Positions 12,285 to 22,807 of a stretch of 64,000 bases of DNA are shown piece after piece; position 1 is the stretch's first letter, and each line of letters opens with the position of its first letter. Source of the stretch: Copromyces sp. CBS 386.78 (lineage: Eukaryota; Ascomycota; Sordariomycetes; Sordariales; Sordariaceae); assembly GCA_030685235.1 (NCBI GenBank), contig MU839127.1:186001-250000 (forward strand), read 5' to 3'. Made by a program: the position numbers and the translations under genes. Below the pieces are notes generated by a model. That model saw only the letters and a program-made list of their open reading frames with translations. It made no database searches and was not told the origin of the DNA.

Positions 12285-14427
12285 TGTGAATAGGGAACTC
12301 TTTGGGAGAAGGCGTTCAGAGAAAATCATTAGTACTGTTCAAAGAGGGTATATGTCGAGAGCTAAATGCGTATGAAAGCTCCTTTTCACTCAACAACAGT
12401 CATATATCAGTCCTATGTGATTCGTATTTCAATCAGTATCACGAATTGCTACTAACACTTCATTGGGAACCCGCATCTTTTCCGCGAAACTTGTCTTCCC
12501 AGGGGAAGTAGCTCTACAGAAACCTTAAGGGAACTTTGGGTAAGCTGAGAGGACGAACAAGTAGTAATCAAGTTGTGTCATTGTTGACTTCGATGTTCCC
12601 TTGCATGTTTCTCGCCGTGTCAAGGCCGTGGTTATCATCACCGTTCACAGCTCACCGAGACATTAACCAGATATCTAAGTAGCTGCCACCTGACCATTAA
12701 TAGCAGTTTTCATTCGACTTCCCTCTCACTTGAATCTTTCGGTATGCTTTTTTTGTTCTTTTACAGCAGATACCTACTCTCGGCTCGTCGGCCGAGTCCA
12801 CCACCCAGACCATCAGTCCCCTTGGTATATCCTATCTGCCTGCTCCCATTTCTGCACATCCCTAGAGAAAAGGTAGGCACCTTTCTGAGCAGGCATTACG
12901 AGGGATTTGCGCGCTTTGTAAATGCAAGGTCTTTTGTGCTTTCCTTGCTAACCGCTGTGCGTGTATACATGTACCAAGCACTATTATGTAAGAACGGTCA
13001 TCCATGGTCCAGTTTCTGGACACCCCCGAGGTCGGGGGTCCGGAGCTCGGAGCTCGGAACACAACAACCCGGAGCCCGGTGGCCAGTTCTCTCCGTCGGT
13101 TACTGTTTCCGTAGTAAAAGGAGGGGGGTCCAGCCAACGTCCAACTAACGTCGATGTACAATAAATTCACAGTTCCTACATCTTTGATAAATTTCCCACT
13201 CGTTCCTGACCAGCCGACTGTCGACGAATATATCCAATCCGCTAACATTACAAGAAAAAAACTTCCAAAGGAGGACTTGCACTAGGATTACCATACTTGC
13301 ACAGTTCTAGCATTTATCAATGCGTAATATTTTGAAACAAGTGATACTTTGGTACAATTTATTTACCGTTGGAAAAGGTAAACGTACGCGAATTCCACAA
13401 GTTTAGGTTTTTGAGCGCCCTATTTACGGTTCATTTATTGTAGGAGCCGCTTTTAACATTTGAAAAAAGCAGGTTGGTGAGGAACAGTCGGCTGGGGACA
13501 CCCTCTTCCTGTACGGTTGTTTCCATGGTGCCCGCCAGCTGTCGCCCCTTCCGTTGAAACGGTCGTAGCCGAAGGGTGCCGGATGTGGAACGTTTGGATG
13601 TTTTTCTTTTTCCCTACATAATGCCTGCATAGGTACCTTCCGTCCCGGTCCTTCCCCACTGACGTCCTATTGCCAGTATGTTGGAAGCGCATAGCGGAAA
13701 ATTCCGTAATGGTATGTACCGTAAACCTAGGGCTGAGAAGAAAAGTTGGTGCCTTATCTCGAGCTTACAAAGAATCCGGGCGGGATCTTGGAATTCAAGG
13801 AAGGAGTGATGCATATGAGCCTTGGTTCCGCCTGCCGTTGCATTTTTCATGGCAGACAAAAGGTTGCGGAAGAAGGCAGAGGGATCAAGGCAGGAGAGAC
13901 TCGGCGACGCCCACCTTGGATCGTCACTTCCAGTTGTCAAATTTGCACGTGGTCTGAGGCACAATTAGGTAATTTAAAAAAATTTTTTTTTTTTTTTTGG
14001 TAGAAACATCCGAATGTCATCGATAGAAAATGTTATCATACTATATTATCCAACGAAGGATAGAAAAATTATTCAACTATAGTCTCTAGATACAAAGCTT
14101 TTCGTAACTCCAATCGGATATCACGATAAGACTGTCTTTTCCGAGAGTCCTGTAAGCACTCCATGATAAAGTCATCATTTAAATACCGATTCTATTCCGC
14201 GATTCTCAGTTGTTTCCTCCATCTAAATGCAGTCCTGTTTACCTGCCTATTTTCATGACCCCTTACATAACATGTTCTTAAACCACTTTTTGGTAACCAA
14301 ACCCCGGTCTGAGGTATGTTCTTAACCCAAAGAAAGACCTTAATCAAACCTGATGACCCGTCCTGCCATCCTGCCATGGGAGAGACGGATGGTTATGGGA
14401 ATTGTTCTTTGTTGCTTCCGATGACGA
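12285..14427. other. Gene-poor convergent region
   Basis: About 2.1 kb lies between the 3' ends of vps54 and the secreted-protein gene. I find no ORF with coding character and no RNA gene. An A7-T18-like homopolymer junction lies at about 13977-14000. The short open frames near 12744-13148 and 13670-14003 have no recognisable composition or splice pattern. Confidence 0.5.
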
Positions 14428-15414
14428 TTAGTCGGAGGCCGTATGCTTCGCGGCAACAGTATCGCCAAGGCTACGGCTATGCCCGGCTGTTAAAGTGGGA
14501 GTGGCTGTCTGATTTTTGACTGAAGTGACTAGAGTCATAGGAGACCGATGGATAGATGCTGTCTCGTCAGCGACGGCGGTCCTGTCGGAGACGTCTGTTT
14601 CGTTGGCAAAATCGGTATCATCGATGGCGTCTTCCACATTGACAGCGTTTTCTCCATTGGCAGGGTCTTCCTCATCGGCAACACCTCCCTCGTCGGCAGC
14701 GTCTTCTTCGTCGGTGGCATCCGTCTTCTCGGCAACGACAGTGTGGGTGGCAGTGGAAGATTCGGCATCAGTGCTACGAGTGACAGCGGGCACACCGGGG
14801 ACAGCAAGGAAGCTGACATCCGCACCCGGTACAGAGGGTGCGGACATAGGACGCCACTTCTTGTGCTCCTCGCTATACACCATGTGATACTGAGCCAGGT
14901 GCGGGTGCTTCGACAGATCGGCGTTGCCGAGGGTGCAGATAAACTCCTCGCTCTGGGTGGGCCGTTTGGTCTGCTTGTCGTCAGGGTGGTAGTAGGTCTG
15001 GTCGCAGGGGAACGTGATGCAGCCGCTGACCTCGGCGTTTTGATCGTTAGCGGGCCAGAACTGCTTGACGCCCATGTGGTCGTTGGGGTTGTCGATGGCG
15101 GAGACGTCAAAATACGACTTGTTCTCGAAGCCCTGGGAACAAATCTCTGCCAGCATTCCTGTCCGATTGGGAGTGCCGGCCGGGACTGAGTAGAAATTGC
15201 CTTCCCAGCCACGGGGAAGGCTGAGGCTGATGTTGGCGAGTCCAGGGACAGATAGAATTTTGAGATCCTCGCACCCGTGGTCACCCTCCTTGCAACCAAG
15301 TTTGTGCTTGGAATAAATGTCTCTGGCATCTTCGTCGAGGGAAATGAAGGTGATCGTGTTGGCAACCACAAGACCAAAGATGGAGAGAAAATAAAGAAGC
15401 TTCGAGAGAAACAT
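14428..15414 (-). CDS. Secreted cysteine-containing protein with acidic six-residue repeats
   Basis: A single exon encodes 328 aa. The N-terminus MFLSKLLYFLSIFGLVVANT is a clear signal peptide. Residues about 20-200 form a compact domain with six cysteines (41, 48, 92, 132, 137, 160) and N-glycosylation sequons such as NIS and NRT. The style (ITFIS..., ISLPRGWEGNFYSV, ...GCITFPCD) resembles small fungal secreted thaumatin/BYS1- or DNase1-annotated proteins, a weak resemblance from memory. Residues 234-287 are nine imperfect six-residue acidic units (ADEEDP-like), followed by a Ser/Thr-rich tail. I see no hydrophobic GPI signal, so it is probably released or wall-associated. The function is not known to me. 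Confidence 0.72.
   Translation of the reverse strand: MFLSKLLYFLSIFGLVVANTITFISLDEDARDIYSKHKLGCKEGDHGCEDLKILSVPGLANISLSLPRGWEGNFYSVPAGTPNRTGMLAEICSQGFENKSYFDVSAIDNPNDHMGVKQFWPANDQNAEVSGCITFPCDQTYYHPDDKQTKRPTQSEEFICTLGNADLSKHPHLAQYHMVYSEEHKKWRPMSAPSVPGADVSFLAVPGVPAVTRSTDAESSTATHTVVAEKTDATDEEDAADEGGVADEEDPANGENAVNVEDAIDDTDFANETDVSDRTAVADETASIHRSPMTLVTSVKNQTATPTLTAGHSRSLGDTVAAKHTASD
14554..14715 (-). repeat. 18-bp coding minisatellite in the secreted protein
   Basis: Nine imperfect 18-bp units encode acidic hexapeptides such as TDEEDA, ADEGGV, ADEEDP, ANGENA and IDDTDF. The unit length is a multiple of three, so copy-number changes would keep the frame. Confidence 0.75.
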
Positions 15415-17141
15415 CTTGACAGTTTTGTGGAATGTTTCTGGTGTCAGGGTCGTGTTGGCTGTAAGAATGAGTGGTAGTGAACCTTGAATGTCCGAGTCGA
15501 AGATGGTGATTTGCAGAGAGAGAGAAACGAGGGGAGACTCAAATCATTTTATACCATTGCTTCATTCTGACAGATCTTCCTGTTTCTCATACTCATAACA
15601 TCTGGAGGTTCCGAGTGTTTTTCCAACCGGTGCATGCCGCATATTCTCTGTGGAATGAAGAGCCGACGTGCAGAAATTGCCGGGTTTGGATGCACCAAGC
15701 GCCGTAAGCTGCCCGACTCCGCCTAGGAACCCGGGCCCGAAGACTCTCCATGGTAAATCATGTTTTGATTACAGCTCAAAGATGGTGGTTTGGAGCATTT
15801 GTTGTGCCTATCGATTGTAAAACTTCATAACACTCGACGGCCTTAGCAGACAAGAGGCTCGGCGAGGCGGTTTGGACACTCTCGAAGAAGAGGCTTTGCA
15901 AGTCAGTACTCCCCCTTGCTGTGCATTGATTTCGAAGGCTTTCCATTCATGTCCGTTGCCATTGCTGTAATAGGTCAGCCACCTGGAGTTGCGGCACATC
16001 GGAAGTCTGGAGTGTATCGAGAGTATGCGCGCCCTAACTGTATGACCTGCCGAACCCGGGACTGGTGCTTAGGTATTGTTTGCCGGGCACAATGATGGCG
16101 GCAGACCCGTAATGAAGAGCTGCAGTTATTCATCCTGATAACACCCCGAGATGCTTCGGTATACCACGGGAAGTCTGAAGTGAAAAATGGAAGAAGGACA
16201 TGTCGTCCAACCCTGGTCAGCGTCACCTACATGCCAGCTGTTGTCGGCCCGCAGCAGTGTCTCTCGGTGATATTTGATTGGATGGGACAGCTGTCCACTA
16301 ACTCAAAGAAGATTAGCAGATGTTTTGTTGAAAGTCGTGTAATTCGATTGGGCAGAGGAGACCTGAGTTCCTACCTATTTACAACATGGTCACTGAAGCC
16401 AACTATTTGACATTGTTGATGTCGTTAACCAAGACCTACCGAAACACAGGTAATCCGAGTGATAATGCGTAAACCGAGTCGATTTTAGGACTGTTACAGG
16501 TCAGTGGTACACACGGAGGCTTCACCAGAACGTGCTTCTCGTATGGACATCGGCGAGTGCGTAATCGTTTCTTGTCATAAACTTTAGTTGCTGTGATTTC
16601 GTCAACTCCGCAAGACAAAACAAAAAACAAAAGTGGCTGCAAGTAAGACACACCAAAGAACTGGAAGACAACGGAACTCTGGAACAACGCACGACTCGGT
16701 CGGTCGCGAACTCGTATATAGATGTTAACCACAATACTATGCAAACAGGTCTCGTGAACCAGGATCGTCACTCCGCCTTGATGGACGTTAATCTCTGACC
16801 GCGTGATCGTGAGAATGCACGGGAAGCTTGAAACTTGGCCATCGCGATCATTCTCCGCGATTGCTTGCTCAGGCATCTGTAATACCCAAAGCAGGTCTTG
16901 CACGCTTCATAAAACCAACAGATAAGAGGTGACAGGCAAAAGCTTTCTCTGACCATGCTCGACCAAAACATGGCTGCAGCCAAGGTTCTGGAGGCATGCA
17001 GTCTGCAGCAGGGCCAGAATAAATAAGATTCGAGATGAGCGCTTTACATACTGCGTAAGACCAAGGTGGCGGGGTGGGCAACGATACCTTGGGAGGCACA
17101 CGGGTATTGACACACAATTTGATGCCCAAATGACGATGATC
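15415..17141. other. Intergenic region upstream of the secreted-protein gene
   Basis: The right part of this 1.7-kb stretch would hold the cdc23 3' flank and the left part the promoter of the secreted-protein gene. The ORFs seen here (for example 16436-16903 on the minus strand) have no recognisable protein character. No RNA gene or repeat was found. Confidence 0.45.
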
Positions 17142-17477
17142 ATTTCAGGCATTCGTAGGAGCACCGCCGTTATCATCATCGTCGTCATCGTCAAGATCGT
17201 CATCATCGTATCCGTCCGCCAGGTAGTCTTGATCGAACCAATCGTCGTAGCGACCGTTTGCCACATTCTCATCACCATCGCTTTCCTGACTCCGGTCCTC
17301 ATATATACCACTTCCATGGTCGGTCATTGCTGGTACAGGGCCGACGTACTCATGGTATCGTCCAGATCTTGGGACCCTCCTCAGCCTCGGCCCCCGGCTG
17401 CCGTTGCTACCAATACTGATCATTGCCGCCGACGGCAAGTACTCTTCAATATTGGGAAATGCCAAAGAAGGCGGCCT
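17142..17477 (-). other. In-frame open extension after the cdc23 stop codon
   Basis: The reading frame of cdc23 continues open for more than 100 codons after its TAG (17480-17478), to a TGA near 17144-17142. The translated stretch is Gly/Ser/Arg-rich at first and ends in an acidic run (DDDDLDDDDDDDNGG). It starts four codons after the stop with no ATG nearby. It could be a readthrough tail, a lineage-specific loss of the C-terminus, or an unrecognised splice form. See the finding. Confidence 0.35.
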
Positions 17478-19615
17478 CTAGCGCTCCGTCAAATCAGCGA
17501 GTTCCATCCTCGACCTAACCTCCCGAATGAGTGCCTTGGCCTCTTCCACCTCGACTCCATCCTGGCATAGCTCCGTGGCCAGCCGGTTAGCCGTAACGTA
17601 GTCCTCCGTCTTCATCGCGTACCTGGCAAGCCACATACGTGCCTTGCTTGTGGCTACTGTCACCCCTGTCCCTTCTACCTGCCCAGCTCCACCACGCCCC
17701 TCGTATCCTCCCTCCGCATCCCCGTCCGACCCAGGCGAATCCCCATGAACGACAAAAGATTCGCCGGGATTTGAGGTGCCGACAGCTGAAGCATCCACAT
17801 TTTCAGTAGCTCCTCCATCCTCCTGTGCCACACAAAGCTCCATGTACGCCCTGGCCTCGTCGACCTCCCCCAGGCGGTCATACATGGTAGCAATCTGGAG
17901 CAACACCTCTGGATCCATCTGCGCCATCCTGTCTGCAGGTCCCGCACTCCCAAAGCTACTCAAAGTTGAATCATAGTAGCTGTCCGCCAGCAATGCCCTC
18001 TTGAGTGCCTTTATCCCGTCCCTGTCTTTGCCCATTTTCTGTAGGCATGACCCGACAGCCTGCCACATCTTCCCATCCCAAGGTCTGAGACCAGCGGCCT
18101 TCTTGTAATAGTATAAAGCGTAGGCATTCATTTCGAGTACCTCATATGTCTGTCCAAGACCGTACCAGGCGCGGTAGTCGCGCCGGTTGACATCAACAGC
18201 GCGCCGGTATGACTCGATGGCTGCGTGTGTGTTCTTCAGTTCGACGTATTCATGACCCATAAGCGTCCAGGCAGAGAGACAGGAGCGGTCCAAGGTAAGA
18301 GCTCGGCGGAAGTACTGTACAGCTTTTTCGTGGAGAGATAAGAGCGAGTAGTAGTTGCCTATGACGACGCATGATTCGGGTCGGAACTTGTCAATGCTGG
18401 AACAGAGGTGGGCCAAAAATGCTAATTTTGGGCGCATGTTAAGGACGTAGAGGATGTTGGAGTAGTGATCAAGTGAATCGAGACGATGGGGATGTAGTGC
18501 AAGCAAGTTGCTAAAGTTTTGTTCCGCAGTGTACAGGTCCTTAGAATGGTAGTTTAAAAGCGCCCTGCAAGTTAGTATGAATGATGATGTGGGGAAAAGC
18601 TTCAGGAGATCGTTGACCGAGGCAGCGAGATCTTGCCCTTGTTGATACAGATTAACCGCCGTGTTGGCGTAAAAGATGAAAGACATGATGTTCTGGGGAA
18701 GGACTGGGGTTATCTTGTTGAGCTGTTCGACCCCTGAGATCAGATTTGTGAGCTCAAGCCAAGCGCCCCAGTTCCATGGGAAGAGATGGACACTGTTGAG
18801 AAGGTAATCGAACGCAGCGTCGTCGTTCTTCTCCTTGACCAAAACCATGCCGTATCTGTTCCAACATCAGCATAACGCACATACAAGACGGTAAACACGT
18901 GGCCACGCTTACAGATATTCAAGGAAGCCCTGACTTGGTGGCAGATCGGAGTCCTCGCCCTTGCGTTCGGCAAACCATCTTTCGAGGAAGCGGCTGACAA
19001 TAACAAGATGGGTGTTCTTGATGGTGCCCAGGTCCTGTGGACCCATGATCATCTCCGACTCTTCGTTCTTTTTCTTCTCTCCGGAGATAACTTTGGCATA
19101 GAGGGCCAAGAACAAGCTTTTCTGACTGAGATTGGGTAGAGTCTGCTCGAACGGCAGAGCAGCACTTGCCTTGCCTTTGCATTTTGGTGTAGCAGGATCG
19201 TTGGCTTTGGTGGATAGTAGGCCGGAGAGAAGCGAATCTGGCAAGAAGACGGAGGCGCAACGGTCGAACTCTTTGCAATCGAAGAAGGACTTGGCGAGCA
19301 GATACTTGCTGAGCTCCTTGGCCTCCAGCTCAGCTTCTCCTGGGTCCGGATTGCAGGAGAAGGCTGGGTGCTGATATCCTTGAAGTCCAGCCGCGGCTTC
19401 TTGATCCAAATCACTCAGGACTGGATCTGGAACTGAGTCGAGAAGCTCAGCGGCCCTGAATGTGCTGCGTTAGCCAAGGGAGATAGATGGCCTAGCGGAT
19501 CACATTGGAATGAATACCATTTTGCAGATTGGTAGAGACAACGCTCAGAGCATTTTACAACCGCATTTTGCAGAGCTTCTTTAAGGTGTAAGGTGTCTAT
19601 TGCTGATAGACGCAT
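17478..19615 (-). CDS. cdc23: Anaphase-promoting complex subunit 8 (CDC23, TPR protein)
   Basis: Exons 19615-19518, 19455-18913 and 18855-17478 encode 672 aa. Phases match at both junctions (a W codon split 2+1, then an L codon split 2+1). APC8 is a scaffold TPR subunit of the APC/C ubiquitin ligase, which drives anaphase and mitotic exit. The N-terminal TPR-like block contains ELSKYLLAKSFFDCKEFDR. Canonical TPR units follow from about residue 330, for example KAVQYFRRALTLDRSCLSAW, HAAIESYRRAVDVNRRDYRA and WYGLGQTYEVL, matching APC8 orthologues. The C-terminus after the TPRs is a Gly/Glu-rich loop and a last helical piece. The gene is divergent from the FPP synthase gene. Confidence 0.9.
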
Positions 19616-20566
19616 GGTGACAAAGTGTTGTTAGCGTCAATGTCGCCTGGAGATAATTGTTAGTGAATGGGTAAACAACGAGCGGGGGAATTGTCACAGA
19701 GGGAGGCAGACCAATTAAAGATAGATTGGCCGCGACTAAGAAATAGCTTATGGAAATCTGGTTCCCCTTCAACATGAAGAAAATCAAAAAAGTGTGGCAG
19801 TCCGTTGCCATCAACCAAAGACGCGCTTTTGTGGGTTGAAGAGGGATTGATGTTGTAAGGGTGAGTTTGGCCGATGGAACAAAACAACGTCGTGAACATT
19901 GCTGTCCCAGAGTCCTGTTGGTTGGTCCTTCCTGCTGCTAACAGGGCGTTCAGCGTTGTCGGGAACGTGTGCACGTGAAGGTTGCGCCGGCAGGCAGTAA
20001 AGGTGCGGCTACGGCGCAGGCGGCAGGGCAGTCGCGACCACTGGATCGACACCACGATGCGCGGGCGGCTGGGCAAGTCGAAGGGTCCAGTCCAATTACA
20101 GGGATCGCAGGAATACCCCTTCGGAATTCAGCATCCAAACTTGGGATTCATGATGCTTTGTAGATGAACGGAATACTTCTCCATCCATAGCGAGGCCGTG
20201 TTGAAGTGATCAGAATATGGACTATCGCAACCCCTTTTGTTGGCCCTCTGTATTATCGGGAGCTTGGGTCACTTTGGGCCATTTTGGAGAGAGAGACCCG
20301 CTCCACCTGTCGGGTCCGATATATTACCAACAGGTGCGGGATTCACACATCTCACTAGCATTGTTACATTGTCCAGCTGTCCCGCCCACCCCACCAGGCC
20401 CAACCAAGCTGGCTCTGCTAAGCAGACATTCCTATTGCTTCCGTAGCTAGTAATAATTGCGATTTCCCACCTCCTGAACCAACCCATCTTCCCGATTCAT
20501 ATCTCTCCCCCTCTTCCCACCACCAAACTCAGAAGTTTCTTCGGGCAGAAACCACATATCGCAACC
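19616..20566. promoter_or_regulatory. Divergent promoter region of cdc23 and FPP synthase
   Basis: This 951-bp spacer separates two start codons. The 100 bases before the FPP synthase ATG are pyrimidine-rich (CT-rich), common in Neurospora leaders of highly expressed genes. No coding ORF was recognised. Confidence 0.45.
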
Positions 20567-21707
20567 ATGGCCAAGACAACAACCCTCAAGGAGTTCGAGA
20601 GCGTCTTCCCCAAGCTGGAGGAGGCGCTCCTCGAGTATGCCAAGGCATACAAGCTGCCCGAGCAGATGCTCAGCTGGTACAAGCAGGTGAGAGCAACCCG
20701 TTTGCCTACGTTGCTCGCTACCAGACCACACAGGGTCGCGTCTTATGCAGAGCTATGAAATTGACTCTATTTCCTTCCCGCAGTCCCTTGAGGTCAACAC
20801 TCTAGGCGGCAAGTGCAACCGCGGCATGTCCGTCCCCGACTCGGCCTCCATCCTGCTCGGCCGCCCCCTGACCGAGGAGGAGTACTTCCAGGCCGCGACT
20901 CTCGGCTGGATGACCGAGCTCCTCCAGGCCTTCTTCCTGGTCTCCGACGACATCATGGACTCGTCCGTCACCCGCCGCGGCAAGCCGTGCTGGTACCGCC
21001 AGGAGGGCGTTGGCATGGTTGCCATCAACGACGCCTTCATGCTCGAGTCCGCCATCTACACCCTTCTCAAGAAGTACTTCAAGTCGCACCCGCGCTACGT
21101 CGACTTCCTGGAGCTCTTCCACGAGGTGACCTTCCAGACGGAGATGGGCCAGCTCTGCGATTTGTTGACCGCGCCCGAGGACAAGGTCGACCTGGACAAC
21201 TTCTCGATGGACAAGTACACCTTCATCGTCATCTACAAGACGGCCTACTACTCGTTCTACCTGCCCGTCGCTCTGGCCATGTACATGCTCGACATCGCCA
21301 CGCCCGAGAACCTCAAGCAGGCTGAGGACATCCTGATCCCGCTTGGCGAATACTTCCAGGTGCAGGACGACTACCTGGACAACTTTGGTCTGCCCGAGCA
21401 CATTGGCAAGATCGGCACCGACATCCAGGACAACAAGTGCTCATGGCTGGTCAACAAGGCGCTCAGCATCGTCACCCCCGAGCAGCGCAAGACGCTCGAG
21501 GAGAACTACGGCCGCAAGGACAAGGCCAAGGAGGCGGTCATCAAGCAGCTGTACGACGAGCTCAAGCTCGAGGATCACTACAAGCAGTACGAGGAGGAGC
21601 GCGTCGGCGAGATCCGCAAGATGATCGATGCCATTGACGAGAGCAAGGGTCTCAAGAAGCAGGTCTTTGAGGCCTTCCTTGGCAAGATCTACAAGCGCAG
21701 CAAGTAA
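20567..21707 (+). CDS. erg20: Farnesyl diphosphate synthase
   Basis: Exons 20567-20686 and 20784-21707 encode 347 aa. The enzyme condenses DMAPP/GPP with IPP to make farnesyl diphosphate for sterols, ubiquinone, dolichol and protein prenylation. Both aspartate-rich motifs are intact: DDIMD at 95-99, followed by TRRGKPCWY, and DDYLD at 235-239. The chain-length-determining FF pair (QAFFLVSDD) sits just before the first motif, as in FPP synthases rather than GGPP synthases. The C-terminus GKIYKRSK matches the family end, with basic residues that bind IPP. Codon usage is strongly C-biased at third positions, suggesting high expression. The intron has a GTGAGA donor and CGCAG acceptor. Confidence 0.97.
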
Positions 21708-22807
21708 ACCATACATTCTATCTTAAAAGGATAATGACGGCTGCTGGTTGAGGGTCAAGTTTAGGGGGGGGAAATGATATACTTAATGTTGGATTGCTTG
21801 ATGATGGAACAAACACACAAATCCAAGAGGCGTTACCATTAGCTTTGCGCGCGAAGAGATACCAGGCCTTGTTTTTTTTTTGCTATACATATTTGCATGC
21901 ATGGCGAGAAGGAAGGAAATAAAGAAAAAAAAGTAAACATAATAATGAATACCAATCCCTTTTTTGGGGAACACCTCTATTCTACCCGTCACAAGATCCC
22001 TAGCCATGCATGATGATTGATGTAGCGTAGCTTGACAGGGAGAGGTGCTAGATGTTCTTTGTGGCTCCTCTCGTATCTGCCCACAGGTCGTGGTCCGTAG
22101 GGCAAATAGTTTTGGTTTCTGATTATTCATGAGCAGGGCGCTACGGAATGAATGCCCACTCTTTTTGTCTTGAAATTGCATATGTATTGGATCCAACAGG
22201 GCGAATTGCAGTACAACAACAAGGGTTGGCGCGAGCAGAAGTTACACACCGGAGTGTTAAGAAACGTGTGATAGATATTTGAGTAAATCCTACGAGTCCA
22301 AGATTCGAGTCCATAGGGTATAATTCGTTCCATGGTCTTGCTCCATCCCAAGCTCTCTTCCTTCTCTCTGTCTATGTTTGTCTACCTCCTACGGAGACAC
22401 CATAGTAAGTCATGCGCCTTTCACAAATGTGTAATATATCCATAAGTTCCCTGGCTGATCAAAATTGACCACGCCCTTCCGAGTATCGTGGATCTGGAGG
22501 AGAATAAGACAGAGTGGTGTTGTAGAAAAAAAGTATTAAATGGTCAAAGTATAGGTATAAAGGAACATAACTCCCGGAAAATTCTCCTGTCCACCAAAAG
22601 GTTCAGTTAGCCATAACTTCTCGTTCGTATCACATGCGACAAAAAAGATCCCTTACATCAGCCGTTGAACAGTATGAAATAGCCGAACAAAGAAAGAAGC
22701 CCATACATCGTCTTAGAAGCGGCCAGAAATTCGTAATCGGCGTTAAGTCATGATCAGTAGTCGTTATACAATCCAAGGAAAAACGCTCCAAACCCATATC
22801 ATGCAAA
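21708..22807. other. Convergent intergenic region
   Basis: This 1.1-kb stretch lies between the 3' ends of the FPP synthase and RA-PH genes. A- and T-rich tracts near 21870-21935 and 22520 suit 3' untranslated regions. No gene is seen. Confidence 0.5.

Noticed and set aside
13977..14000. A-run/T-run junction as a terminator or retroelement tail
   Set aside because: No element body, target-site duplication or RNA gene lies next to it.
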